Positions 7,558 to 16,697 of a DNA stretch of 64,000 nt are shown piece after piece. Made by a program: the position numbers and the translations under genes. The DNA lies in assembly GCA_019414205.1 (NCBI GenBank), contig DXML01000016.1, positions 7,818-71,817 of the forward strand. The letters are read 5' to 3'. Source of the DNA: Collinsella sp. Its GTDB lineage: Bacteria > Actinomycetota > Coriobacteriia > Coriobacteriales > Coriobacteriaceae. How positions within the stretch are numbered: the stretch's first letter is position 1; every line of letters starts with the position of its first letter. Under the pieces are notes generated by a model. It made no database searches and was not told the origin of the DNA. It saw nothing but the letters and a program-made list of their open reading frames with translations.

Positions 7558-10200
7558 ATGTTAGACCGTTTTACCGATCGCGCGCGTAAGGTCATGTCCA
7601 TGGCCAAGCAAGAGGCGCTCGATCTACACTCAAATAAAGTGGGTACCGAGCATCTGCTGCTCGCGCTCGCTAAGGAGGACGAGGGCATTGCCGCCGAGGC
7701 ACTGCGCTCGCTCGATATCTCCTACGACGACATCATGGACACCCTCAAGGAGGTCCAGACCACCGTTCCCGAGCCCAGCGAGGAGACCGAGGCCGCCAAG
7801 CTCGCCTTTACGCCGCTCGTCATTAGCGTGATGGAGCGTTCCTTCCGTGTGGCGCGCGAGAACAACCAGACCTATGTGTCGACCGAGCACCTGCTCATCG
7901 GTATCGTCGAAGAGGGCAACGGAATGGCCATGGACATCCTCATGCGCCTGGGTGTTTCGTCCGCTTCTATCAAAAAGGCCATCGAAAAGCTCACCGCCAA
8001 GGACCAGGACAAGAAGCGTCCGCTCGCCGGAGCTGGCGCCGGCCGCCCCGGTGCGGGCCTGCCGTTCTTTAGCGGCTCGGACGCCTCACAGCAAAAGGGG
8101 GACGGCACCGACACGCTCAAGCAGTTCGCCACCAACCTCACACAGAAGGCGCGCGACGGCAAGCTCGATCCCGTGATCGGTCGCGAAAAGGAAGTCCAGC
8201 GCATGATGGAGATCCTTTCGCGCCGCACCAAGAACAACCCGCTTATCTTGGGTGATCCCGGCGTGGGCAAGACAGCCATCGTCGAGGGCCTGGCGCAGCA
8301 GATTGCTGCTGGCAACGTGCCCGAGAACCTCATGAACCAGAATATCTGGACACTCGACCTGCCGGGTCTTGTTGCGGGCGCCAAGTATCGCGGCGAGTTC
8401 GAGGAGCGTCTCAAGAACGTGATCCAGGAGGCGACCGAAGCCGACGACGTTATCTTGTTTATCGACGAGATGCACACCATCATCGGTGCCGGCTCTGCTG
8501 AGGGTTCTATCGATGCGAGCTCCATGCTCAAGCCCGTTCTCGCACGCGGTGCCTTCCAGATCATCGGCGCCACCACGGCCGAGGAGTTCCGCAAGTACCT
8601 CACCAAGGATCCGGCCTTTGAGCGTCGCTTCCAGACAATCGATGTCGAGGAGCCGAGCGTCGAGGACACGGTCAAGATCCTGACCGCGCTCAAGCCGCGC
8701 TACGAGGAGCACCACCATGTGCGTTACACACAGGGTGCTATCGAGGCCGCCGCGAACCTTTCCAACCGCTACATTCAGGATCGCTTCCTGCCCGATAAGG
8801 CCATCGACCTCATTGACGAGGCCGGTGCCCGCGCCCGCATCGCCGCCAACCGCGCGCCCGAGCCGGTGCGCGAGGCCGAGCATCGCATAGAGGAGCTCAA
8901 GGCCGCCGCGCAGGAGGCCACCGAGAGCGACGACATGAACAAGGCCGCCGAGATCACCGAGCAGCAGAAGGCTGCCGAGATTGAACTCGCCGAGGCCAAG
9001 GCTGCCTGGACGGCCGAGCTTGACGCCAGCCCGCTCACCATCGATGTGAGTCAGATTGCCGATATCGTGTCCGTGACTTCGGGCGTGCCGGTGTCCTCGC
9101 TTACCGAGAACGAGAGCCGTCGCCTGCTGCAGGCCGAAAGCGTGCTCAAGACGCGCATCATCGGTCAGGATGAGGCTGTCGAGGCCGTTGCCAAGGCCGT
9201 GCGCCGCAGCCGCTCGCCGCTCAAGGATCCGCGTCGCCCCGGCGGCAGCTTTATCTTCCTTGGTCCCACCGGCACGGGCAAGACCGAGCTTGCCAAGACG
9301 CTCGCCGAGTACCTCTTTGGCAGCAAGGACGCACTCATCAGCTTCGACATGTCCGAGTTCGGTAGCGAGTTCGAGGTCTCCAAGCTCATCGGTAGCCCTC
9401 CGGGCTACGTCGGTCACGACGAGGGCGGCCAGCTCACCAAGGCCGTTCGTCGCCACCCGTACTCGGTCGTGCTGTTCGACGAGATCGAGAAGGCGCACCC
9501 CGATATCTTCAACATCTTGCTGCAGGTGCTGGAGGAGGGCCGCCTGACCGATAGCCAGGGCAAGACGGTCGACTTCCGCAACACCGTGATCATCATGACG
9601 TCCAATGTGGGCGCCCGCGAGATTGCGCAGGATGCGAGCGTGGGCTTTGGCACCACCGGCGAGCAGGGTCTCACGTCGAGTGAGATCCGTGGTCGCGCGA
9701 TGGGCGAGCTCAAGCGCCTGTTCCGCCCCGAGCTGCTCAACCGTATCGACGACATTGTGGTGTTCCAGAAGCTCTCGGGCGAGAATCTCACCAAGATCGC
9801 GCACCTGCTGGTGGACGACCTGCGCCAGCGTCTGATTGCCAACGGCATGAACATCAAGCTCACCGATGCGGCCTATGACAAGATCGTGGCCGAGGGCACC
9901 GACCTCACCAACGGTGCGCGTCCGCTGCGCCGTGCTATTCAAAAGCTCATCGAGGACCCGCTGTCCGAGGAACTTCTGGCCGGCGAGTGGGGCGAGGGCG
10001 ATACCGTCCTGTGCGACGTGGCCGATGGCAAGTTTGTCTTTAGCCACGGCACGGGCGAGATTCCGGCACCGCGTCCGGCAGGTACGCTCGGTGGCGATAC
10101 CACCCCGGCGGCACCGCACACTGGCAGCGCCGCGCCCGTGAGCGGCGGCGTGACCTCGGGCCCCGGCGGCATGATGCAAGCCGGTTCCGGCGCGCTGTAG
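7558..10200 (+). CDS. clpC: ATP-dependent Clp protease ATPase subunit ClpC
   Basis: Encodes 880 residues. ClpC unfolds substrates and feeds them to ClpP, and has chaperone activity. The order is two Clp N repeats (1-145), a Gly/Ala linker, AAA1 with Walker A G-D-P-G-V-G-K-T and Walker B V-I-L-F-I-D-E, and a short UVR-type coiled coil. AAA2 follows with G-P-T-G-T-G-K-T and V-V-L-F-D-E, then a C-terminal small domain and a Gly/Pro/Thr-rich tail. The ATG at 7558 follows TAAGAGG; the longer frame from 7480 would cross the leader hairpin. mcsA, mcsB and ctsR are absent nearby, so control differs from the Bacillus operon. Confidence 0.95.
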   Translation: MLDRFTDRARKVMSMAKQEALDLHSNKVGTEHLLLALAKEDEGIAAEALRSLDISYDDIMDTLKEVQTTVPEPSEETEAAKLAFTPLVISVMERSFRVARENNQTYVSTEHLLIGIVEEGNGMAMDILMRLGVSSASIKKAIEKLTAKDQDKKRPLAGAGAGRPGAGLPFFSGSDASQQKGDGTDTLKQFATNLTQKARDGKLDPVIGREKEVQRMMEILSRRTKNNPLILGDPGVGKTAIVEGLAQQIAAGNVPENLMNQNIWTLDLPGLVAGAKYRGEFEERLKNVIQEATEADDVILFIDEMHTIIGAGSAEGSIDASSMLKPVLARGAFQIIGATTAEEFRKYLTKDPAFERRFQTIDVEEPSVEDTVKILTALKPRYEEHHHVRYTQGAIEAAANLSNRYIQDRFLPDKAIDLIDEAGARARIAANRAPEPVREAEHRIEELKAAAQEATESDDMNKAAEITEQQKAAEIELAEAKAAWTAELDASPLTIDVSQIADIVSVTSGVPVSSLTENESRRLLQAESVLKTRIIGQDEAVEAVAKAVRRSRSPLKDPRRPGGSFIFLGPTGTGKTELAKTLAEYLFGSKDALISFDMSEFGSEFEVSKLIGSPPGYVGHDEGGQLTKAVRRHPYSVVLFDEIEKAHPDIFNILLQVLEEGRLTDSQGKTVDFRNTVIIMTSNVGAREIAQDASVGFGTTGEQGLTSSEIRGRAMGELKRLFRPELLNRIDDIVVFQKLSGENLTKIAHLLVDDLRQRLIANGMNIKLTDAAYDKIVAEGTDLTNGARPLRRAIQKLIEDPLSEELLAGEWGEGDTVLCDVADGKFVFSHGTGEIPAPRPAGTLGGDTTPAAPHTGSAAPVSGGVTSGPGGMMQAGSGAL

Positions 10201-10225
10201 GGCGTAACAAAACCTTGTGTCCACG

Positions 10226-10252
10226 AGGGCGTTCCAAAGGAGCGCCCTTTTT
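10226..10252 (+). terminator. Intrinsic terminator after clpC
   Basis: AGGGCG-TTC pairs with GGAG-CGCCCT and is followed by TTTT. The following 270 bases before pepD hold only small hairpins (GAAGGG/CCCTTC near 10340 and CTTTAT/ATAAAG near 10382) and no gene. Confidence 0.8.
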
Positions 10253-10525
10253 CTGTTGGAAAGCCCCCTTCGTTCAAAGTAGATCTCATTAAACATGTCA
10301 ATGGCGCATGCATAAACGTTGATCAAGCGTTGAGGTTGGTTGAAGGGTCCAACGTCCCTTCGGCGCGGCCCGTCTAACCTGCTTTATCTTAATAAAGTGG
10401 CGTCTCCCCACCGTTAGCCGATGATGCGAGGGCGCTCGGCGTTTTCGACTGGTTTATGCACGCAAAGTCTGGGAATATACAAGGCGCATGTCTTACTGTC
10501 TAACCAGTTGCGCCAAGGAGGCACC

Positions 10526-11983
10526 ATGGATTACAAGATCACCGGCTACGAGCCCGCCCAGCTGTTCCATTTCTTTGAGGAGGTCAGCGCGATCCCCCGT
10601 GGGTCTGGCAACGAGAAGGGCATCAGCGATTTCCTGGTTGCGTTTGCCAAGGAGCGCGGCCTCGATGTGTACCAGGACGAGGTCTACAACGTCATCATTC
10701 GCAAGCCCGCTTCTGCCGGCGCCGAGAATGCCCCGACTGTGATGCTGCAGGGCCACATCGATATGGTGTGCGACAAGTTGGGCTCTGTTGAGCACGACTT
10801 TACGACCGACGGTATCGACCTGGTCGTGAAGGACGGCGTCCTCACCGCTAACGGCACCACCCTGGGCGCCGACAACGGTATTGCTGTCGCTCTGATGCTT
10901 ACTGTGCTCAACGACGATTCGATCGTTCACCCCGCCCTCGAGTGCGTATTCACCACCGACGAGGAGACTGGCCTGGTCGGCGCCGAGACGCTCGACAAGT
11001 CCCAGATTAGCGCCCGCACCATGATTAACCTTGACTCCGAGGAAGAGGGCGTTGCCACCGTCAGCTGCGCTGGCGGCGTCGTTGTTACCTACACCTGCCC
11101 CATCGTGCGCGAGCACAAGACCGGCAGCACCCTCACGCTCGACATCTCCGGCCTACTGGGTGGTCATTCCGGCAACGATATCAACCTGGAGCGCGGCAAC
11201 GGCAACCTCATCATGGCCCGCATCATCGACCGCCTGATGGTCGCCGGCGAGCCCGCCATCGTTAGCTTTAACGGCGGCACTAAGGACAACGCCATCAACC
11301 GTGAGTGCAAGGCCGAGCTGGTTTACGCCGACCACGCTGCCGCCGAGGCCGCGGCCCAGATCGCAAAGGACATCATCGCCGACGTCACTGCCGAGCTCGA
11401 GGTCTTCGACCCCGGCTTTACCTGCACCGTCGAGATTGCCGACGACGCCGAGGTCGAGGCCATGGATCAGAAGTCCGCGCTTGCCCTCATCCGCGCCCTG
11501 CGTCTTGCCCCTAACGGCGTGATTCGCCGCAACGTCGCCACTGACGGCTCCGTCGAAGTTTCCTCCAACATCGGCGTGGTCGCCACTTCCGACGACCAGG
11601 TCAAGATCATGCTGTCCCCGCGCTCCTCGATCACCTCGCTGCAGAACGAGTTCAAGGACCGCCTGCAGACGCTGGCCGATGTCTTGGGCTTCGACGCCAA
11701 GTTCGAGTTCGAGTATCCCGGCTGGAGCTATGCCGAGCATTCGCCGGTCCGCGACGTTTTTGTCGAGAGCTATCGCGAGCTCTTTGGCTCCGAGCTGCGC
11801 ATCGAGTCCATTCACGCCGGCCTTGAGTGCGGCCTGTTTGCTGAGGCCCTGCACGGCCTGGACGCCATCGCCGTGGGCCCGACGCTCTCCGATGTCCACA
11901 CCCCGGACGAGAGCATGGAGCTCGCTTCTGCCGAGCGCTTCTACGAGCTGCTCATCGACGTCCTCAAGCGCCTTGCCGCGTAA
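10526..11983 (+). CDS. pepD: Aminoacyl-histidine dipeptidase (PepD, M20 family)
   Basis: Encodes 485 residues. It is a cytosolic zinc dipeptidase that cleaves Xaa-His dipeptides such as carnosine. Metal-site motifs are visible: M-L-Q-G-H-I-D-M-V (His and Asp ligands), T-L-G-A-D-N-G-I-A (Asp), T-D-E-E-T-G-L-V-G (catalytic and ligand Glu) and N-L-D-S-E-E-E-G. G-L-L-G-G-H-S-G-x-D-I marks the lid domain. ATG at 10526 is preceded by AAGGAGG; a longer frame from 10421 has no such site. A strong terminator follows. Confidence 0.92.
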   Translation: MDYKITGYEPAQLFHFFEEVSAIPRGSGNEKGISDFLVAFAKERGLDVYQDEVYNVIIRKPASAGAENAPTVMLQGHIDMVCDKLGSVEHDFTTDGIDLVVKDGVLTANGTTLGADNGIAVALMLTVLNDDSIVHPALECVFTTDEETGLVGAETLDKSQISARTMINLDSEEEGVATVSCAGGVVVTYTCPIVREHKTGSTLTLDISGLLGGHSGNDINLERGNGNLIMARIIDRLMVAGEPAIVSFNGGTKDNAINRECKAELVYADHAAAEAAAQIAKDIIADVTAELEVFDPGFTCTVEIADDAEVEAMDQKSALALIRALRLAPNGVIRRNVATDGSVEVSSNIGVVATSDDQVKIMLSPRSSITSLQNEFKDRLQTLADVLGFDAKFEFEYPGWSYAEHSPVRDVFVESYRELFGSELRIESIHAGLECGLFAEALHGLDAIAVGPTLSDVHTPDESMELASAERFYELLIDVLKRLAA

Positions 11984-12039
11984 GGGTCGCGCTAGCAGCA
12001 GTTCGAGCCACGTGCTAGCGGATTGCAAATGACATTACG

Positions 12040-12085
12040 AGAGGGGGCATCCGAACTTTTGCGACGGGTGCCCCCCTCTTCTTTT
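12040..12085 (+). terminator. Terminator between pepD and the hip module
   Basis: GAGGGGGCA pairs with TGCCCCCCTC, followed by TTCTTTT. The pepD and hipA genes converge here. Confidence 0.8.
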
Positions 12086-12108
12086 AAGAAATGTGGATTG
12101 ATTGGCGC

Positions 12109-13413
12109 CTAGCCCATATCCGCCTTGATGAGGTCGAGGGTGCGCTGGCAGTTTTCGCGGACGGGGCCGAGCATATGCTCGCGCAGGTCCGCCATGCCGG
12201 GCAGGTCGGCGTATTCGTCCATGATCTCTTCCATACAAATGGGCACCTCGTAGGCGAGGTCCATCATGGTCGCAAAGCAAAACTTCTCGGATAGCCCGGC
12301 ATCGGTGAGCGCCGCCTCCAGCGCGGGGTCGCCCATACCGTGGTATCGGCGGATAGCGCCTGGACCGATGCGCCCCACTCGATTTTCGCCGCCAACGCTC
12401 ATGGCAAGGCGCGCCCGGCGGCGCATACGTTCGTACGCCAAGCCCGATGCGACATCGTACATGGGTGCGAGCGCTGCGTTTGTGCCTTTGCCTAGGATGA
12501 GCGAGTAGTTTTTAGCGTGTGCGTCAGGCGCTCCGATAATGGCGTTATAGAACAACATATAGGTAAAAAGCACAAGATTCATGTGGTGGGGGACTGTGTT
12601 AATCAGTCGTTCTTGGATGTCTCGTGTGGTTGGTCCTCCGTCGGCGGTGTATTTCTGGCTTGGCAATACACCGAGCGCCTGGCAAAAGTCCTCCTGATGC
12701 AGCCTTTCGATATTTCCGCTGCTATTGACCATTCTGTCGTACCGTTCAACGACGAGCGCGGCTTCGTCTTCAAATGTGCAATAGGAGACGTTGGCAGTTG
12801 GAATGCCAACACGCCGAGCCGTTTTCATGCAGACGAATTCGTTTAAGGCCTGATGTTTGAACCCAACGACACCATTTTTGAAGATATGGGTAGTGGGGGA
12901 TGACCCTAGACATTCGCACCATTGGCCATCATGCCAAGCTAGTGCAAATTTGCCTTGGTTGCCGCCCAGGGACCAGCTTTCGTTGGAGCCCATCCATGTC
13001 TCTCTTTCGTCATCGCGAATTGCTTTGAGCTTGTGAGCGATTTGAGAATTGGTAAGCGGGCGGTATGCCGAGACCCTGCCGCGGGCGGCGCCTAATTGAT
13101 CGGTTCGACAAAACTGAACGGCCCCTGCGCAGTCAAGACCGATATGGCACAAGAGGGCGACGGGGTTGTTGGATGCAACGTCATACTCGGCGGCAATAGC
13201 GCGACGCTGCTCTTGGCTGTCGGGCAAAAGGCCAAATAGGAACGGGCGGACGATGTTATGGCCATACGTGCGATTGGAAAGCGGCATTGTAAGCGATAGT
13301 GGTGCTCCGCGATAGGTTGGGGCGTATACAAAGCTGCAGAGTCCATGCTCGTCTTGCCGGAGAGTGCCTGCGATTTCGCCACAAATGAGGGTCGCAAGCT
13401 CCATCTCTGCCAT
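12109..13413 (-). CDS. hipA: HipA-type serine/threonine kinase toxin
   Basis: Encodes 434 residues. In Escherichia coli HipA phosphorylates glutamyl-tRNA synthetase and causes persistence; the target here is unknown. Kinase features: S-L-G-G-N-Q-G-K-F (about 148-156) matches the HipA Gly-rich ATP loop, G-A-P-D-A-H-A-K-N-Y (about 290-300) is the catalytic loop with Asp, and P-M-Y-D-V-A supplies the metal-binding Asp. An N-terminal HipA_N domain (about 1-110) is present. The start codon abuts the hipB stop with no gap, indicating coupled translation. Confidence 0.9.
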   Translation of the reverse strand: MAEMELATLICGEIAGTLRQDEHGLCSFVYAPTYRGAPLSLTMPLSNRTYGHNIVRPFLFGLLPDSQEQRRAIAAEYDVASNNPVALLCHIGLDCAGAVQFCRTDQLGAARGRVSAYRPLTNSQIAHKLKAIRDDERETWMGSNESWSLGGNQGKFALAWHDGQWCECLGSSPTTHIFKNGVVGFKHQALNEFVCMKTARRVGIPTANVSYCTFEDEAALVVERYDRMVNSSGNIERLHQEDFCQALGVLPSQKYTADGGPTTRDIQERLINTVPHHMNLVLFTYMLFYNAIIGAPDAHAKNYSLILGKGTNAALAPMYDVASGLAYERMRRRARLAMSVGGENRVGRIGPGAIRRYHGMGDPALEAALTDAGLSEKFCFATMMDLAYEVPICMEEIMDEYADLPGMADLREHMLGPVRENCQRTLDLIKADMG

Positions 13414-13845
13414 TTATTTCACAACCTTACAGCCAAAGGAGAGGTCTGAAGTGTCGGAAAGGCCTTGCTCGGCTGCGATTTGGGCCAGCAAGGCACCATA
13501 GGAAGATGGCGTTCCCTGTCGAGCGGGTCGTCTGCCTACGCTTGGCTTTGGCAGGGCATTCGAGTTCGCGATAGGGAGGTCCGCTTTCGTCGTCGGATGT
13601 TCGGAGGGCGATGCGATGGAGTCGTTATCGCTTTGCGCAAAGAGACCTATGCCGAGTGCGTTAAAGACGGACAGCAACTTGTCGAGTCGAATGCCGGTGG
13701 CGTCTCCTAGCTCGAGCGATGCGAGCAGGCGCTCCGAAACACTGGCCGTTTTGGCGAGGGCGGCACGGGTGAGACCCTGAGCCTCGCGTGCCTGGCGCAC
13801 GTAGATGCCAGCTTGGCGCGGTGTGGTGATGGGAAGGGTATTCAC
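13414..13845 (-). CDS. hipB: HipB-like antitoxin / transcriptional regulator
   Basis: Encodes 143 residues. An XRE-type helix-turn-helix lies at about 10-65 (I-Y-V-R-Q-A-R-E-A-Q-G-L-T then A-L-A-K-T-A-x-V-S). The Ser/Pro-rich tail (about 75-120) is longer than in E. coli HipB (88 residues). The start is GTG at 13845 with AGGAG upstream. As in the known family it should neutralise HipA and repress its own operon; the palindrome at 13859-13903 is the obvious operator. Confidence 0.85.
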   Translation of the reverse strand: MNTLPITTPRQAGIYVRQAREAQGLTRAALAKTASVSERLLASLELGDATGIRLDKLLSVFNALGIGLFAQSDNDSIASPSEHPTTKADLPIANSNALPKPSVGRRPARQGTPSSYGALLAQIAAEQGLSDTSDLSFGCKVVK

Positions 13846-13858
13846 GGCGATCTCCTAA

Positions 13859-13903
13859 CGTGCAGACTTTTGCATATCAGTATGACATGCAAAAGTCTGC
13901 ACG
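13859..13903. promoter_or_regulatory. Perfect 17-bp inverted repeat, candidate HipB operator
   Basis: CGTGCAGACTTTTGCAT and its exact complement flank an 11-base spacer, 13 bases upstream of the hipB GTG and partly overlapping its untranslated leader. There is no T-run. Reading towards hipB, CATACT in the spacer could be a -10 box. Confidence 0.7.
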
Positions 13904-13905
13904 AA

Positions 13906-13937
13906 AAGGCCTCATGCAAAACTTTGCATGAGGCCTT
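13906..13937 (-). terminator. Perfect 15-bp terminator of mntP
   Basis: AAGGCCTCATGCAAA and its exact complement flank 2 bases. A T-run follows on the minus strand. It shares ATGCAAA with the adjacent hip palindrome. Confidence 0.85.
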
Positions 13938-13973
13938 GTACTGGCGTTGAGTTTTGAGCGATTGTGTTTGGCG

Positions 13974-14552
13974 TTACAGCGCCAAAATCCCCAGATGCTC
14001 AAGCAAGATCTTAAGTCCGATGAGGATGAGCACGATGCCGCCCACGATGGTGGCAGGTTTTTCGTAGCGCGCGCCAAAGGTGTGGCCGATCGCTACGCCG
14101 GCGACGGAGAAGATAAACGTTGTGACGCCGATAAGCGATACGGCGGGAACGATGTCGACCGAAAGCGCGGCGAACGAGATGCCCACGGCCAGGGCGTCGA
14201 TTGAGGTGGCGATGGCGAGGATCAGGTACTCGCTCAGTTCAATCTTTTCGGCATTCTTGCCGTCGCCTTCATCCTCGTCCTCGGTAAAAGCCTCCCACAG
14301 CATTTTGCCGCCGATGAAGGCCAAAAGGATGAAGGCAATCCAATGGTCGATGGGGCCGATGATGCCCATAAACTGGCTGCCAAGCGCCCATCCGATCACG
14401 GGCATGCCGGCCTGGAAGCCGCCAAAGAACAGGCCGAGCACTACGGCGACCTTAAGGTTGATCTTCTTCATGCCAAGGCCCTTGCAGATGGATACGGCAA
14501 AGGCGTCCATCGAAAGGCCAATGGCGAGCAGCACGAGCTCTACGAGTCCCAT
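13974..14552 (-). CDS. mntP: Manganese efflux pump MntP
   Basis: Encodes 192 residues with six hydrophobic segments. It exports Mn2+ and protects against manganese excess. Two DUF204 repeats show the conserved acidic membrane motif: S-M-D-A-F-A-V-S near residue 15 and S-I-D-A-L-A-V-G in the second half. The central loop is very acidic (E-D-E-D-E-G-D-G). ATG at 14552 is preceded by AAGGAGGGAG. The frame is open further upstream, but that part is the manganese riboswitch. Confidence 0.93.
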   Translation of the reverse strand: MGLVELVLLAIGLSMDAFAVSICKGLGMKKINLKVAVVLGLFFGGFQAGMPVIGWALGSQFMGIIGPIDHWIAFILLAFIGGKMLWEAFTEDEDEGDGKNAEKIELSEYLILAIATSIDALAVGISFAALSVDIVPAVSLIGVTTFIFSVAGVAIGHTFGARYEKPATIVGGIVLILIGLKILLEHLGILAL

Positions 14553-14607
14553 GGTTTGGCTCCCTCCTTGCGGGCGAACCCGCGTGTACTTCTGACAGGG
14601 GAGCAAC

Positions 14608-14745
14608 AAAAAAGACCCGTGGCGTACGCGCTGCGCGTACAACCACGAGTCTCGTTCATTAAGGCAAGCCAGACCGTTTCGGCCAGTATGTTGACTTGCC
14701 GCGCCACCGGAGGCGAACCCGGTCACGCGACTACTCCCTCATTCA
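14608..14745 (-). promoter_or_regulatory. yybP-ykoY manganese riboswitch upstream of mntP
   Basis: On the minus strand the leader contains G-GGAGTAG, then GTCAACATACTG, then GAACGAGACT, all hallmark blocks of the yybP-ykoY motif. It ends in a terminator-type stem (GACTCGTGG with CCACGGGTC) and a T-run (14608-14613 as A on the plus strand). Mn2+ binding should favour the antiterminated form and switch on the exporter. It lies 55 bases upstream of the mntP start. Confidence 0.9.
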
Positions 14746-14901
14746 TGTGAATCCCGATGCTACCACATGAACAGCTCATTTGGGTTGAGGCTCTCAGCGG
14801 TGTTCGCTCATTCTGTAAGCATCGGATTTCGCGAGCGCCGCGGGGACAAACCGTGAGAAACTATTTAGCGTTTATGGAGCGTATGCGATGGGAGCGATGC
14901 C

Positions 14902-15969
14902 TTGGATAAGAACGAGCTGCAAAAGTGTATGGAACAGGCCATCCGCCTGACGGCACCTGGTCAGCCGATCCGCACCGCCCTCGACATGATCATCGCCGGT
15001 CACCTGGGTGCCCTTATCTGCGTCGGCGACACCGAAAACGTGCTCGCTGCCGGTAACGACGGCTTCCCACTCAACATTTCGTTCACCTCGAACCGCCTGT
15101 TCGAGCTCTCCAAGATGGACGGTGCCATCGTTATCGACGGCGACCTCACCCAGATCCTGCGCGCCAACTTCCACCTCAATCCCGATCCCTCGCTTGCCAC
15201 GAGCGAGACGGGCATGCGTCACCGCACTGCCGCTCGCATGTCGGTGCTCACCGATGCCATCGTGATCTCGGTCTCGGCCCGTCGTGCCGTCGTCAACGTG
15301 TACGTTCACGGCAAGAGCTACGAGATCCAGCCCGTCACCACCATCATGAGCTCGGTCAACCAGCTCGTCGCCACGCTTCAGACCACCCGTCAGTCGCTCG
15401 ACCGCTCCCTGCTGCGTCTGACGGCCCTCGAGCTCGATGACTACGTTACGCTCGCCGATATCACCGGGATTTTCTCGAGCTTCGAGATCATGCAGCAGGC
15501 AAAGACTGAGCTTAAGGATTGCATTGTCAAGCTGGGCAACCAGGGCAAGCTCGTGCAGATGCAGCTCGAGCAGCTCGCCGGCTCCAGCATGGATACCGAG
15601 TACGACCTGATGATTCGCGACTATGCGAGCGATTCCTCCGAGGCCAATGCCGAAAAGATCCGCGCCAACCTGAGCCGCATGACGCCCAAGGACTTGTCCG
15701 ACCCGCAGCATGTGGCGGCGGTTCTGGGTTACGACGACCTGGACGAGGACTCCGTCATGACGCCGCTGGGCCTGCGCACGCTTTCTCGCGTGTCCGTCGT
15801 GCGCGACGGCGTGGCCGAGAAGATCGTCGACGAGTACGGCTCGTTACAGGAGCTCATGGATGACATCAGCGAGGATCCGGAGCGCCTGGGCGACTTTGGC
15901 GTCAACAACCCTGCCATTCTTGCGGACTCGCTGTACCGCATGAAGGGCACCAAACAGGGGAACGCATAA
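14902..15969 (+). CDS. disA: Diadenylate cyclase DisA (DNA integrity scanning)
   Basis: Encodes 355 residues. It makes c-di-AMP from two ATP and scans DNA for branched structures. The DAC domain contains M-D-G-A-I-V (DGA motif, about 73) and G-M-R-H-R-T-A-A-R (RHR motif, about 105). A central helical spine follows, and a C-terminal helix-hairpin-helix region begins near residue 290 (R-T-L-S-R-V). The start is TTG at 14902 with GGGAG upstream; no in-frame ATG fits. The stop overlaps the ispD start (TAATG), so disA and ispD are translationally coupled. Upstream radA is not in the window. Confidence 0.95.
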   Translation: MDKNELQKCMEQAIRLTAPGQPIRTALDMIIAGHLGALICVGDTENVLAAGNDGFPLNISFTSNRLFELSKMDGAIVIDGDLTQILRANFHLNPDPSLATSETGMRHRTAARMSVLTDAIVISVSARRAVVNVYVHGKSYEIQPVTTIMSSVNQLVATLQTTRQSLDRSLLRLTALELDDYVTLADITGIFSSFEIMQQAKTELKDCIVKLGNQGKLVQMQLEQLAGSSMDTEYDLMIRDYASDSSEANAEKIRANLSRMTPKDLSDPQHVAAVLGYDDLDEDSVMTPLGLRTLSRVSVVRDGVAEKIVDEYGSLQELMDDISEDPERLGDFGVNNPAILADSLYRMKGTKQGNA

Positions 15970-16697
15970 TGGCGCCCGTATGCGCCGTGGTCGTTGCCGG
16001 CGGCAGCGGCCAGCGCTTTGGAAATCCCGGCGGCAAGCAGCTCGTTAACGTGGCGGGCCGTCCGCTCATGAGCTGGTCCATCCGTGCGTTCGATCGGAGC
16101 GACAAGGTCGGCCACATCGTGGTGGTGTGTCCTGCCGAGCGCCGCGCCGAGATGCGCCGCCTGGCCATCAGCCCGTATTCGTATAACACGCCCATCAGCT
16201 TTGCCGATGCCGGCGAGACCCGCCAGGATTCCACCCGCGCAGGCGTGCACGCGGTGCCGGCGGGCTTTGAATACGTCGCCATTCACGATGGCGCTCGTCC
16301 GCTCATTACGACCGAGGCCATCGATCACGCTATCGACGTGCTTGTGGGCGACCGTGCCCTCGACGGCGTCGTGTGCGGCCAGCCTGCCATCGACACACTC
16401 AAGATCGTCGATGGCGACAACATCGTCGAGACGCCGCCGCGCGAGCTCTATTGGGCCGCGCAGACGCCGCAGATCTTTAGCGTCGACGCCATGAAGCGCG
16501 CTCACGCCGCTGCTATCGCCGAGGGCTTTATCGGTACCGACGATTCGTCGCTGGTCGAGCGCATGGGCGGGCGCGTCCGCTGTGTCCAGAGCCCGCGCGA
16601 TAACCTTAAGGTGACGGTGCCCGAGGACCTGCGTCCCGTAACCGCGATTCTGCTTGGCCGCATGGCCGAGGGAGAGGACCTTCCCCATGTTCAGTAA
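15969..16697 (+). CDS. ispD: 2-C-methyl-D-erythritol 4-phosphate cytidylyltransferase
   Basis: Encodes 242 residues. It transfers CMP from CTP to MEP, the third step of the MEP pathway. The nucleotide-binding start V-V-A-G-G-S-G-Q-R-F-G with a conserved G-G-K-Q is visible. So are the core H-D-G-A-R-P and the late T-D-D-S-S-L-V-E and D-N-L-K-V-T motifs. It overlaps disA by one base and ispF by 11 bases, giving a tight disA-ispD-ispF-cysS operon. Confidence 0.95.
   Translation: MAPVCAVVVAGGSGQRFGNPGGKQLVNVAGRPLMSWSIRAFDRSDKVGHIVVVCPAERRAEMRRLAISPYSYNTPISFADAGETRQDSTRAGVHAVPAGFEYVAIHDGARPLITTEAIDHAIDVLVGDRALDGVVCGQPAIDTLKIVDGDNIVETPPRELYWAAQTPQIFSVDAMKRAHAAAIAEGFIGTDDSSLVERMGGRVRCVQSPRDNLKVTVPEDLRPVTAILLGRMAEGEDLPHVQ

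Noticed and set aside
14553..14726. N-terminal extension of MntP by 58 codons
   Set aside because: This stretch is the manganese riboswitch and its terminator; MntP proteins begin at the first membrane helix.
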